Of a stretch of 8,390 nt of DNA, positions 1-7,306 are shown piece after piece. The DNA comes from Pseudomonadota bacterium. GTDB lineage: Bacteria > Pseudomonadota > Alphaproteobacteria > Rhizobiales > Hyphomicrobiaceae. The stretch spans positions 1 through 8,390 of the forward strand of contig JAEZHL010000020.1 of NCBI GenBank assembly GCA_023416575.1, given 5' to 3'. How positions within the stretch are numbered: position 1 is the stretch's first letter; each line of letters starts with the position of its first letter. Both the position numbers and the translations under genes were made by a program. The notes under the pieces were generated by a model that made no database searches, was not told the origin of the DNA, and saw only the letters and a list, made by a program, of their open reading frames with translations.

Positions 1-81
1 GCCTCGCCCGAGGCGCGGGAGGCGTTCCAAGCATTTCTCGAGAAGCGGCCGCCGGATTTCACGAAGGTCCAGGGACGCTGA
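1..81 (+). CDS. Enoyl-CoA hydratase/isomerase (crotonase family), C-terminal end only
   Basis: Only the last 26 codons and the TGA stop at 79-81 are present, in frame 1; the 5' part lies outside the window. The visible peptide contains EAREAFQAFLEKRPPDF, which is the usual C-terminal signature of crotonase-fold enoyl-CoA hydratases (E-x-x-E-G/A-F-x-AFLEKR-P-x-F). Family knowledge: these proteins hydrate or isomerise acyl-CoA thioesters in the cytoplasm, often in beta-oxidation or related acyl-CoA pathways. The active-site glutamates are in the missing part, so the exact reaction cannot be judged. It lies 98 bases upstream of an HSDL2-like dehydrogenase on the same strand, which fits a small acyl-CoA or lipid metabolism cluster. 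The family call rests on a short tail. Confidence 0.7.
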   Translation, partial: ASPEAREAFQAFLEKRPPDFTKVQGR

Positions 82-90
82 CTGGGGAGA

Positions 91-109
91 CCACGATTCG
101 CAGTCGTGG
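91..109 (+). other. Short hairpin after the crotonase gene
   Basis: CCACGA (91-96) pairs with TCGTGG (104-109). The inner T97-G103 and T98-A102 pairs extend this to an 8-pair stem with a CGC loop. It starts ten bases after the upstream stop codon. No T-run follows, so it is not a classical intrinsic terminator; it could stabilise the 3' end of the upstream message or weaken read-through. Confidence 0.35.
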
Positions 110-115
110 AAGCTA

Positions 116-142
116 CTCGCCCGAACCGTTGCGGCGGGCGAG
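116..142 (+). other. GC-rich hairpin in the leader of the SDR gene
   Basis: CTCGCCCG (116-123) and CGGGCGAG (135-142) are perfect 8-base reverse complements separated by an 11-base loop. The hairpin lies just downstream of the 91-109 hairpin and 24 bases before the SDR ribosome binding site. It has no U-tract. It may act as an mRNA stability or attenuation element in the spacer, or it may be a chance product of high GC. Confidence 0.35.
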
Positions 143-165
143 GGAGATGAAGACGGAAGAGGCTT

Positions 166-170
166 AGGAG
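166..170 (+). promoter_or_regulatory. Ribosome binding site of the SDR gene
   Basis: AGGAG is placed 9 bases before the ATG at 180. It is a near-consensus Shine-Dalgarno match and fixes the start of the dehydrogenase. Confidence 0.75.
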
Positions 171-179
171 CACAGCAGC

Positions 180-1061
<882 letters not shown>

Positions 1062-1070
1062 GGCGCCGGG

Positions 1071-1086
1071 CGGCCGTGAGCGGCCG
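1071..1086 (+). other. Possible weak terminator hairpin after the SDR gene
   Basis: CGGCCG (1071-1076) and CGGCCG (1081-1086) are self-complementary and flank a TGAG tetraloop, starting ten bases after the SDR stop. A U-tract is missing, so factor-independent termination is not assured. The rest of the 191-base spacer before the deacetylase gene holds a small TTCCGGAA palindrome (1219-1226) and no promoter that I can support. Confidence 0.35.
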
Positions 1087-1252
1087 GTCTCGTGTAGCAA
1101 AGCCCTCATGGGTTGAGGTAAACCGTTCGAGCGCGCACCTGCGTCACCGCTCCGGCGACGGGAGGGGGATTTTGGGTGTGATCTGCTAAGCTCCACTACG
1201 AGATCGAGAGACTGAAAATTCCGGAAACGCTTCACGGACGGATGGACCGACT

Positions 1253-2200
1253 ATGCCAGCGCTCCTCATCACGCATCCCTCATTCGTCGAGCATGACACC
1301 GGTTATGGGCATCCCGAGCGGCCGGACCGCATGCGGGCGATCGACAAGGTGTTGGCGCACGACATTTTCAGTGGATTGCAGCGCGAGGAGGCGCCGCTCC
1401 GGGAGGATGTCGAGGATTGCATCACGCTGGCGCACCCGAAAAGCTATCTGGAGGCGGTGAAGTCCGCGCGTCCGGAGGAAGGCGAGGAGCCGGTGCGGCT
1501 CGATCCAGACACGGTGCTGTCGGCGGGAAGCTGGGAGCCTGCATTGCGCGCGGTTGGCGCCGGGCTCCTCGGCGTCGACCGGGTGATGGATCCGGCATCG
1601 GGCATCCGCAAAGTCTTCTGCCAGGTGCGGCCCTGCGGCCATCATGCCGAGAAGGAGCGCGCGATGGGCTTCTGCATCTTCAGCAACATCGCCATCGCCG
1701 GTCTCTACGCGCGTGAAAAGTATGGAGCCGAGCGAATCGCGGTCGTCGACTTCGATGTCCACCACGGCAACGGAACGCAGGACATCTTCTGGTCCGACAA
1801 GGATCTGTTCTTCGCCTCGACGCATCAGATGCCGCTCTATCCCGGCACGGGCGCGGAATCCGAGCGGGGCGCCGGCAACATCTTCAACGCGCCGCTCCGG
1901 CCGAATGCCGGCGGGGAGGAGTTCCGCGACGCGATGAAGTCGCGTATTCTGCCGGCATTGCGTAATTTCTCGCCGGACATCGTCCTGATCTCTGCCGGCT
2001 TCGATGCGCACGAGGCCGATCCGCTCGCCAGCTTGCGGTTCCAGGAGGACGATTTCGCCTGGGCGACCGAGGAATTGTGCGAGGCCGCCGAGCGCTCCGC
2101 CAAAGGGCGGGTGGTTTCGATGCTCGAGGGCGGCTACGATCTGACAGCATTGGCGCGGTCAGTTGGTGTTCATGTGAAGATCCTGATGGACGCGGCATGA
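1253..2200 (+). CDS. Histone deacetylase superfamily protein (zinc-dependent deacetylase)
   Basis: A 315-aa member of the arginase/deacetylase fold, covering bacterial HDAC-like amidohydrolases, AcuC and acetylpolyamine amidohydrolases. Motifs in order: HPERPDRM (20-27) near the N terminus; the tandem active-site histidines H130-H131 in RPCGHHA; the zinc ligands D168 and H170 in DFDVHHGNGTQ; STHQMPLYPGTG (189-200); the third zinc ligand D251 in GFDAH; and LEGGYD with the transition-state tyrosine Y295. All catalytic residues are present, so it should be an active hydrolase. The substrate (acetyl-lysine protein, acetylpolyamine or another acylamide) cannot be read from the sequence. RPCGHH, with Cys in place of the commoner Pro, is a small variation. 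The ATG at 1253 has only a weak GGA 6 bases upstream. An out-of-frame ATG at 1242 is not the start, because the conserved N terminus begins PALLITHPSF. The gene ends 22 bases before xseB, suggesting co-transcription. Confidence 0.9.
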   Translation: MPALLITHPSFVEHDTGYGHPERPDRMRAIDKVLAHDIFSGLQREEAPLREDVEDCITLAHPKSYLEAVKSARPEEGEEPVRLDPDTVLSAGSWEPALRAVGAGLLGVDRVMDPASGIRKVFCQVRPCGHHAEKERAMGFCIFSNIAIAGLYAREKYGAERIAVVDFDVHHGNGTQDIFWSDKDLFFASTHQMPLYPGTGAESERGAGNIFNAPLRPNAGGEEFRDAMKSRILPALRNFSPDIVLISAGFDAHEADPLASLRFQEDDFAWATEELCEAAERSAKGRVVSMLEGGYDLTALARSVGVHVKILMDAA

Positions 2201-2222
2201 GCCAAGAACCGGGCCGCGGAAC

Positions 2223-2513
2223 ATGGGACCGAATGCGATGGATGAAGTTGCAGTGACGGGGGCGGCGAAGTACCCGGACCTGAAGGAGATGAGCTTCGAG
2301 CGGGCTCTCAAGGAGCTGGAGGCGATCGTCGGCCGGCTCGAGCGGGGCGACGTGGAGCTCGAGGAAAGCATCACGATCTATGAGCGCGGCGAGGCGCTGA
2401 GGGATCATTGCGACCGGCTGCTGAAGCAGGCGGAGGCGAAGGTCGAGAAGCTCACCTTTGGGGCCGACGGCCAGCCGCAGGGCACCGAGCCGCTCGACCC
2501 GGCACAGAAATAG
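2223..2513 (+). CDS. xseB: Exodeoxyribonuclease VII small subunit
   Basis: XseB is the small accessory subunit of exonuclease VII, the XseA-XseB complex that degrades single-stranded DNA from both ends into oligonucleotides. The 96-aa product has the family pattern: SFERALKELEAIVGRLERGD (about 22-41), ELEESITIYERGEALRDHC (about 44-62), then LLKQAEAKVEKL (about 64-75). Together these form the two-helix coiled-coil hairpin that packs on XseA. Two in-frame ATG starts are possible, at 2223 (96 aa) and 2238 (91 aa). GGGA at 2225-2228 is 9 bases before the second, so 2238 may be the true start; neither ribosome binding site is strong. xseA is not in the window, which is normal because the two genes are usually unlinked. 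The gene lies 22 bases after the deacetylase gene and about 140 bases before the dxs start. The xseB-dxs neighbourhood is common in proteobacteria. Confidence 0.93.
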   Translation: MGPNAMDEVAVTGAAKYPDLKEMSFERALKELEAIVGRLERGDVELEESITIYERGEALRDHCDRLLKQAEAKVEKLTFGADGQPQGTEPLDPAQK

Positions 2514-2583
2514 ACCGGCGGGGGCGCACGAAGCACGCGCCGCCCGCGTCAACGGCGCAGGATGCCGCGCGCCTGCAACTGGT

Positions 2584-2589
2584 TATAAT
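2584..2589 (+). promoter_or_regulatory. Candidate -10 box of a dxs promoter
   Basis: TATAAT, a perfect sigma-70-type -10 hexamer, in the otherwise GC-rich spacer between xseB and dxs. Transcription would start near 2596. No good -35 hexamer is seen 16-18 bases upstream (the region reads around GGATGCC), so the promoter would depend on the -10 element or on an activator. With this start, the GTG at 2601 would have an almost absent leader, while the GTG at 2652 would have about 55 bases. Confidence 0.4.
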
Positions 2590-2641
2590 CCGCCGACGTT
2601 GTGATCCGCTTCGATGCCGGATCGTACGCCCGGAACGAAAT

Positions 2642-2646
2642 AGGGG
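2642..2646 (+). promoter_or_regulatory. Ribosome binding site deciding the dxs start
   Basis: AGGGG lies 5 bases before the GTG at 2652. The alternative GTG at 2601 has no purine-rich sequence at a useful distance. This site therefore favours the shorter 639-aa form. Confidence 0.65.
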
Positions 2647-2651
2647 TTCTC

Positions 2652-4571
2652 GTGAGACCTGATAGCGCAACACCATTGCTCGACCGCGTCCGAGTTCCGG
2701 AGGACCTGCGCCAGATCTCCGAGAAAGACCTGCCGCAGCTTGCCGCCGAGTTGCGCAAGGAAACGATCGACGCCGTTTCGGTGACGGGTGGTCATCTCGG
2801 GGCCGGCCTCGGGGTCGTCGAGCTGACGGTCGCCCTCCATTGGGTTTTCGACACGCCGCGTGATCGCCTGATCTGGGACGTCGGCCATCAGGCCTACCCG
2901 CACAAGATCATCACGGGCCGGCGGGACCGCATCCGCACGCTGCGCCAGGGGGGTGGCCTGTCCGGCTTCACCAAACGCACGGAAAGCGAGTACGACCCCT
3001 TCGGCACCGCGCATTCCTCGACCTCGATTTCGGCCGGCCTCGGCATGGCGGTGGCGCGCGACCTCGGGGGCAAGTCGCACAACGTCATCTGCGTGATCGG
3101 CGATGGCGCCATGAGCGCCGGCATGGCCTATGAGGCGATGAACAACGCCGGGGCGATGGACAGCCGGCTCATCGTCATTCTCAACGACAACGACATGTCG
3201 ATCGCGCCGCCGACCGGGGCGCTGTCGTCCTATCTGGCGCGCATCACCTCCAGCGGGAGTTATTTCTACGTCCGCGACATCGCCAAGCAGCTCGCGAAGC
3301 GGTTGCCGAAGAGCTGGGAGCGGCGGGCGGCGCGGATGGAGGAGTACACCCGCCATCTCTGGCAGGGCGGTGCATGGTTCGAGGAGCTGGGCTTCTACTA
3401 CGTCGGTCCGATCGACGGCCACAGCTTCGACCACCTGCTGCCGGTGCTGAAGAACGTGCGCGACGCGGACCAGGGGCCGGTGCTGATCCATGTCGTGACG
3501 CAGAAGGGCAAGGGCTACGCGCCAGCCGAGAACTCGGCCGACAAGTACCATGGCGTGAACCGCTTCAATGTCATCACCGGCGATCAGTTCAAGCCGAAGC
3601 CGAATGCGCCGAGCTACACCCGGGTTTTCGCCGAGAGCCTGATCGCGGAGGCGAAGAAGGACGACAAGATCGTGGCCGTCACGGCGGCGATGCCGTCGGG
3701 CACGGGGCTCGATCTGTTCGGGAAGGAGTTCCCGTCGCGGACGTTCGACGTCGGCATTGCCGAGCAGCACGCGGTGACGTTCGCTGCAGGTCTCGCGACC
3801 GAGGGCTACAAGCCGTTCGCGGCGATCTATTCGACATTCCTTCAGCGTGCGTACGATCAGGTCGTGCACGACGTCGCGATCCAGAAGCTGCCGGTGCGCT
3901 TCGCGCTCGACCGGGCGGGGCTCGTCGGCGCCGACGGTCCGACGCACGCCGGTAGCTTCGATGTCGCCTATCTCGGTTGTCTGCCGGGAATGGTGATCAT
4001 GGCGGCGGCGGACGAGGCGGAGCTGAAACACATGGTGGCGACTGCGGTTGCCATCGATGATCGCCCGTCGGCGTTCCGCTATCCGCGGGGTGACGGTATC
4101 GGGGTGGAGATGCCCGACGTCGGTATCCCGCTCGAGATCGGCAAGGGCCGCATCATGCGCGAGGGGACGACGGTTGCGATCCTCTCGCTCGGCACGCGCC
4201 TGCAGGAAGCGATGAAGGCAGCCGATCAGCTGGCCGCGATGGGATTGTCGACGACGGTGGCCGATGCCCGGTTCGCGAAGCCGCTCGATACGGACCTCGT
4301 CCGCCGGCTGGCGCGCGAGCACGAGGTGCTGGTGACCGTGGAGGAAGGGTCGGTCGGCGGCTTCGGCTCGTTCGTGCTGCACGAGCTCGCAGGGTGCGGT
4401 CTGCTCGACCGTGGCCTCAAGGTGCGGACGATGGTGCTGCCGGACGAGTTCATCGAGCACGACAAGCCGGAGCGGATGTACGAGCTGGCCGGGCTGGGCG
4501 CGAGCGGGATCGTCCGTACGGTGCTCGGCGCCCTCGACCGGCCGGCGAGCTCGAGCGATATCCGGGCCTGA
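2652..4571 (+). CDS. dxs: 1-deoxy-D-xylulose-5-phosphate synthase
   Basis: Thiamine-diphosphate enzyme that condenses pyruvate and glyceraldehyde 3-phosphate into DXP, the first step of the MEP isoprenoid pathway and a precursor for ThDP and pyridoxal phosphate. It is 639 aa from the GTG at 2652, close to the family norm; the frame stays open upstream to a GTG at 2601 (656 aa). With 639-aa numbering: the N-terminal ThDP domain carries H48 in VTGGHLGAG (E. coli His49 equivalent), DVGHQAYPHK (76-85), GDGAMSAGMAYEA (150-162) and N164-N165, together the Mg/ThDP motif. The pyrimidine-binding domain has the catalytic Glu371 in DVGIAEQH, followed by STFLQRAYDQ and GADGPTH (426-432). The transketolase C-terminal domain follows from about residue 505. 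No key residue is missing. A consensus -10 box and an AGGGG site upstream suggest independent expression beside the xseB operon. The next gene, cydA, starts 119 bases downstream. Confidence 0.97.
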   Translation: MRPDSATPLLDRVRVPEDLRQISEKDLPQLAAELRKETIDAVSVTGGHLGAGLGVVELTVALHWVFDTPRDRLIWDVGHQAYPHKIITGRRDRIRTLRQGGGLSGFTKRTESEYDPFGTAHSSTSISAGLGMAVARDLGGKSHNVICVIGDGAMSAGMAYEAMNNAGAMDSRLIVILNDNDMSIAPPTGALSSYLARITSSGSYFYVRDIAKQLAKRLPKSWERRAARMEEYTRHLWQGGAWFEELGFYYVGPIDGHSFDHLLPVLKNVRDADQGPVLIHVVTQKGKGYAPAENSADKYHGVNRFNVITGDQFKPKPNAPSYTRVFAESLIAEAKKDDKIVAVTAAMPSGTGLDLFGKEFPSRTFDVGIAEQHAVTFAAGLATEGYKPFAAIYSTFLQRAYDQVVHDVAIQKLPVRFALDRAGLVGADGPTHAGSFDVAYLGCLPGMVIMAAADEAELKHMVATAVAIDDRPSAFRYPRGDGIGVEMPDVGIPLEIGKGRIMREGTTVAILSLGTRLQEAMKAADQLAAMGLSTTVADARFAKPLDTDLVRRLAREHEVLVTVEEGSVGGFGSFVLHELAGCGLLDRGLKVRTMVLPDEFIEHDKPERMYELAGLGASGIVRTVLGALDRPASSSDIRA

Positions 4572-4574
4572 CGG

Positions 4575-4622
4575 CCCGGCGCTGCCTGCCGCGCAGCTTG
4601 GAACGCTCCGGAGCCTGCCGGG
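4575..4622 (+). other. Structured spacer after dxs (nested inverted repeats)
   Basis: Just after the dxs stop, CCCGGC (4575-4580) can pair with GCCGGG (4617-4622). The interval contains a smaller GCTGC/GCAGC hairpin (4581-4585 with 4593-4597) and the perfect 10-base palindrome GCTCCGGAGC (4605-4614). The block could fold as a multi-branched 3' end structure and limit read-through into cydA. No T-run follows, so it is not a standard intrinsic terminator. Confidence 0.3.
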
Positions 4623-4675
4623 TTACGTGATCGCGCAAAGCGGCCGCACTTTCCGCGCGCCCTTTGTCTGGTCTC

Positions 4676-4684
4676 GGAGCGAGG
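4676..4684 (+). promoter_or_regulatory. Ribosome binding site deciding the cydA start
   Basis: The block contains GGAG (4676-4679) and GAGG (4681-4684); the latter is 6 bases before the ATG at 4691. An in-frame TTG at 4664 would add nine residues but has no such site, so the ATG is preferred. Confidence 0.65.
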
Positions 4685-4690
4685 TTCGCG

Positions 4691-6127
4691 ATGGATTGGA
4701 GCGACGCGACGTTTTTGGCGCGAATCCAGTTCGCGTTCACCGTCAGCTTCCATTTCCTGTTCCCCGCGTTGACCATCGGCCTCGCGAGCTATCTCGCGGT
4801 CCTGCAGGGCATCTACTTGTGGACCGGCCGCGAGATCTATCACGCGCTCTTCAACTACTGGAAGAAGGTATTCGCGGTCGCGTTCGGGATGGGTGTCGTC
4901 TCCGGGATCGTGATGACCTACCAGTTCGGGACCAACTGGAGCGTCTTTTCCGAGCGCGTCGGGCCGGTCCTCGGGCCACTGATGGCCTATGAGGTTTTCA
5001 CCGCCTTTTTCCTCGAGGCGGGCTTTCTCGGCATCATGCTGTTCGGCCTGAACAGGGTCGGCCCAGGGCTGCATATGTTCGCAACCGTGATGGTCGCGCT
5101 CGGCACCGCGGTCTCGGCGTTCTGGATTTTATCGGCGAACAGCTGGATGCAGACGCCGGCCGGTTTTGCCATCAACGACGTCGGGCAGTTCGTGCCGACG
5201 GACTGGTTGCAGGCGATCTTCAATCCGTCATTTCCCTATCGCCTCGTCCATACTCTGTTTGCAACGTATCTGACGACCGCCTTCGCCGTGGGCGGGGTAG
5301 CTGCCTACCAGCTGCTGCGCGACCGCGCTAACGAGGGCGCGCGGATCGATTTCTCGATGGCGATGTGGATGGCGGTCATCCTGGCGCCGCTGCAGGTCAT
5401 CGCCGGCGATCTGCACGGGCTGAACACGTTCAAGTACCAGCCGGCGAAGGTGGCCGCGATGGAAGGCCATTTCGAGACGCAGGCGGGCGCGCCGTTGATC
5501 ATCATCGGCTGGCCCGACATGGAGGCCGAGACGACGCGGCATGCCGTCGAGCTCCCGAAGCTCGGCTCGCTGATCCTGACGCACAGCCTGGACGGGGTCG
5601 TGCCGGGCCTGAAGCAATGGCCGCCCGAGGACCGCCCCAACGCGCCCGTGGATTTCTGGACGTACCGGGTCATGGTGCTGATCGCCCTCCTGATGGCGGC
5701 GCTCGGGATCTGGGCTTTCTGGCTGCGCTGGCGGGGGCGGCTGTTCGATTCGGACTGGCTGCTGCGGGCCGCGGTGCTGATGGGCCCGTCCGGCTTCGTC
5801 GCGGTGCTTGCCGGATGGGCGACGACGGAGATCGGCCGGCAGCCGTATACGGTCTATAATTTTCTCAGGACCGCGGAGTCGGCGTCGCCGGTCGGGGAGG
5901 CGGCCGTCGGGGTGTCGCTGGTCGCCTTCGTCATCGTCTACATGGTCGTGTTCGGCGCCGGGACGTTCTACATCCTGCGCCTCGTCAGCCATCCGCCCGA
6001 GGTCGCCGAACCAGAGATGCCGCACAGGCCCGTCCGTGCCGCCGGTATCACGCCCGCGCCTGCGCTGGGCGAGGAAGACGAGGAAGGAGAAAACCAGTTC
6101 GGCGGAGGAGGCGACCGTGCCCGGTGA
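4691..6127 (+). CDS. cydA: Cytochrome bd-type quinol oxidase subunit I (cyanide-insensitive, CioA-like)
   Basis: Haem-carrying subunit of a cytochrome bd quinol:O2 oxidoreductase in the inner membrane; it oxidises quinol and reduces O2 to water. The product is 478 aa from the ATG at 4691 (487 aa from a TTG at 4664) with about nine hydrophobic segments. By alignment from memory with E. coli CydA, these residues are present: H21 (His19), E101 and E109 (Glu99, Glu107), H187 in RLVHT (His186, haem b558), K253 and E258 in the AKVAAME quinol-site motif (Lys252, Glu257), M328 in FWTYRVM (Met393, haem b558) and GRQP around 382-385. The Q-loop between the KVAAME and FWTYRVM segments is short, as in Cio-type oxidases, hence the length below the roughly 520 aa of E. 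coli CydA. The cytosolic C-terminal tail is acidic (GEEDEEGE). It overlaps cydB by 11 bases. The symbol cioA would be equally suitable. Confidence 0.95.
   Translation: MDWSDATFLARIQFAFTVSFHFLFPALTIGLASYLAVLQGIYLWTGREIYHALFNYWKKVFAVAFGMGVVSGIVMTYQFGTNWSVFSERVGPVLGPLMAYEVFTAFFLEAGFLGIMLFGLNRVGPGLHMFATVMVALGTAVSAFWILSANSWMQTPAGFAINDVGQFVPTDWLQAIFNPSFPYRLVHTLFATYLTTAFAVGGVAAYQLLRDRANEGARIDFSMAMWMAVILAPLQVIAGDLHGLNTFKYQPAKVAAMEGHFETQAGAPLIIIGWPDMEAETTRHAVELPKLGSLILTHSLDGVVPGLKQWPPEDRPNAPVDFWTYRVMVLIALLMAALGIWAFWLRWRGRLFDSDWLLRAAVLMGPSGFVAVLAGWATTEIGRQPYTVYNFLRTAESASPVGEAAVGVSLVAFVIVYMVVFGAGTFYILRLVSHPPEVAEPEMPHRPVRAAGITPAPALGEEDEEGENQFGGGGDRAR
6104..6110 (+). promoter_or_regulatory. Ribosome binding site deciding the cydB start
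   Basis: GGAGGAG lies inside the 3' end of cydA, 6 bases before the GTG at 6117. It is the strongest Shine-Dalgarno match in the operon and identifies a GTG as the start of subunit II. The same frame is open for about 100 codons further upstream, but that stretch is a low-complexity Arg/Ser-rich shadow of cydA. Confidence 0.8.
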
Positions 6128-7118
6128 CCTGGCCATTGTCTTTGCCTGCGTGATCGCCCTGGCGGTGCTGCTCTACGTCCTCTTCGACGGCTTCGATCTC
6201 GGCATCGCGATCCTGTTCCCGTTTTTCCCGGATGACGCCGATCGCCGCCGGATGATGAATGCGATCGCACCGGTCTGGGACGGCAACGAGACCTGGCTCG
6301 TTGCCGGTGGTGGCGGTCTGATGGCCGGGTTTCCGCTGGCTTATGGGATCATCTTCTCGGCGCTCTACGTGCCGCTCATCGCAATGGTTCTAGCGCTGAT
6401 CTTTCGTGGCGTGGCATTCGAGTTCCGTTTCCGGTCGCGCCGGCGCAAGCACCTGTGGGATCTCGGATTCGCGCTCGGATCGATCGTCGCCGCGTTTGCC
6501 CAGGGAGTCGCGCTCGGTGCCCTGTTGCAGGGGATCGCGGTCGAGGGTCGCACCTACGCCGGCGGCTGGTGGGACTGGCTCACGGCGTTCAGCCTGCTCA
6601 CCGGGGTCGCGCTGGTGATCGGGTATGCGCTGCTCGGGGCCACCTGGCTGATCAAGAAAACCGAGGGAGAGCTGCAGAACAGGGCCTATGAGATGGCCTT
6701 CTGGGCGGGCATCGGCACGCTGATCGCCATTGGCCTCGTCAGCTTCTTCACGCCGTTCCTGAGCGCGGTCTACATGGATCGCTGGCTGAGCTGGCCTGCC
6801 GTGCTCTACACGGTCCCGGTTCCCCTGCTCGTCATTCTGGTGGCCTACATCCTGTTCCAGTCGATCAGGCATCGCTGGACGTACACGCCATTTCTGGCGT
6901 CAATGGGCCTGTTCGTGCTGTCCTACATCGGCCTCGCGATCAGCTTGTATCCCATGGTGGTGCCGCCAGGGATCAGCATCTGGCAAGCTGCGGCTCCGGA
7001 GGCCAGCCTGGCCTTCGTGCTGGTGGGGGCTGCCATCCTGCTGCCGGTCATCGCCATATACACCGCGTATGCGTACTGGATTTTCCGCGGCAAGGTCCAC
7101 GACGAGGGTTACCACTGA
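6117..7118 (+). CDS. cydB: Cytochrome bd-type quinol oxidase subunit II (CioB-like)
   Basis: Second integral-membrane subunit of the bd oxidase, needed for assembly and stability of the haem-bearing subunit I. It is 333 aa from the GTG at 6117, within the usual 330-380 aa range. Family signatures: DGFDLG (24-29) in the first helix, WDGNETW (54-60), FRGVAFEFR (96-104), and YPMVVPP (278-284) followed by a last helix ending in AYWIFRGKV. About eight or nine hydrophobic segments are visible. The start lies inside cydA (11-base overlap) behind GGAGGAG, and the stop overlaps the ATG of the next small gene (TGATG), so all three genes are translationally coupled. The Arg/Lys-rich loop RFRSRRRKH (103-111) should face the cytoplasm. 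Confidence 0.95.
   Translation: MPGDLAIVFACVIALAVLLYVLFDGFDLGIAILFPFFPDDADRRRMMNAIAPVWDGNETWLVAGGGGLMAGFPLAYGIIFSALYVPLIAMVLALIFRGVAFEFRFRSRRRKHLWDLGFALGSIVAAFAQGVALGALLQGIAVEGRTYAGGWWDWLTAFSLLTGVALVIGYALLGATWLIKKTEGELQNRAYEMAFWAGIGTLIAIGLVSFFTPFLSAVYMDRWLSWPAVLYTVPVPLLVILVAYILFQSIRHRWTYTPFLASMGLFVLSYIGLAISLYPMVVPPGISIWQAAAPEASLAFVLVGAAILLPVIAIYTAYAYWIFRGKVHDEGYH
7104..7108 (+). promoter_or_regulatory. Ribosome binding site of the DUF2474-like gene
   Basis: GAGGG, inside the last codons of cydB, is 9 bases before the ATG at 7118. It supports real translation of the 44-codon reading frame that overlaps the cydB stop. Confidence 0.55.
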
Positions 7119-7252
7119 TGCGGCACCCGGAACGATGGGGCGGTCCGGGTAGTCTCGCCTCGCGGCTGTTCTGGTTCGTGGCGCTGTGGGTGGCAGGGGT
7201 CGCTGTGGTGGTCGGGATCACCTATGCCATCCGGTTTGTGATTGCGCTGTGA
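7118..7252 (+). CDS. DUF2474-like single-pass membrane peptide of the bd oxidase operon
   Basis: A 44-aa reading frame beginning at the ATG that shares its A with the cydB stop (TGATG) and ending with TGA at 7250-7252. The product has a polar, arginine-containing N terminus (MRHPERWGG), then RLFWFVALWVAGVAVVVG (17-34) and ITYAIRFVIAL at the end, giving one transmembrane helix. Position, length and the RLFWFVALW pattern fit DUF2474, a family of roughly 40-residue proteins encoded after cioAB/cydAB. By analogy with CydX/CydS of other bd oxidases it is probably an accessory subunit that stabilises the haem site; that role is inferred. A GAGGG site 9 bases upstream and the stop-start overlap support translation. 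It is easily missed by gene callers with a length cut-off. The family assignment is from memory of the pattern. Confidence 0.78.
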   Translation: MRHPERWGGPGSLASRLFWFVALWVAGVAVVVGITYAIRFVIAL

Positions 7253-7306
7253 GCGTGAACGGCCGGATCGGGGGCGCTGTCGTGGGGCAAGCGGTTCAAA
7301 AAGTAG

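Noticed and set aside
1219..1226. TTCCGGAA palindrome before the deacetylase gene as an operator
   Set aside because: An 8-base palindrome with mismatched flanks is too short and too likely by chance to call a regulatory site.
2583..4460. 625-codon minus-strand open frame antisense to dxs
   Set aside because: Its length is impressive, but the composition (His/Arg/Asp/Leu-rich, no domains) is that of a shadow of GC-rich codon use opposite dxs, which is unmistakable.
4664..4690. TTG start adding nine residues to CydA
   Set aside because: No ribosome binding site supports it, while the ATG at 4691 has GAGG 6 bases upstream and matches the usual CydA/CioA N terminus.
5834..5875. Tyr in place of Trp in the CydA GRQPW motif as an active-site novelty
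   Set aside because: I believe GRQPY occurs in several alphaproteobacterial Cio-type oxidases, so it is probably a subfamily feature and not a lesion of this gene.
5808..6116. N-terminal extension of about 103 codons on cydB
   Set aside because: The peptide is Arg/Ser-rich and corresponds to a shifted reading of the cydA end. The strong GGAGGAG site and the conserved first helix place the start at the GTG at 6117.
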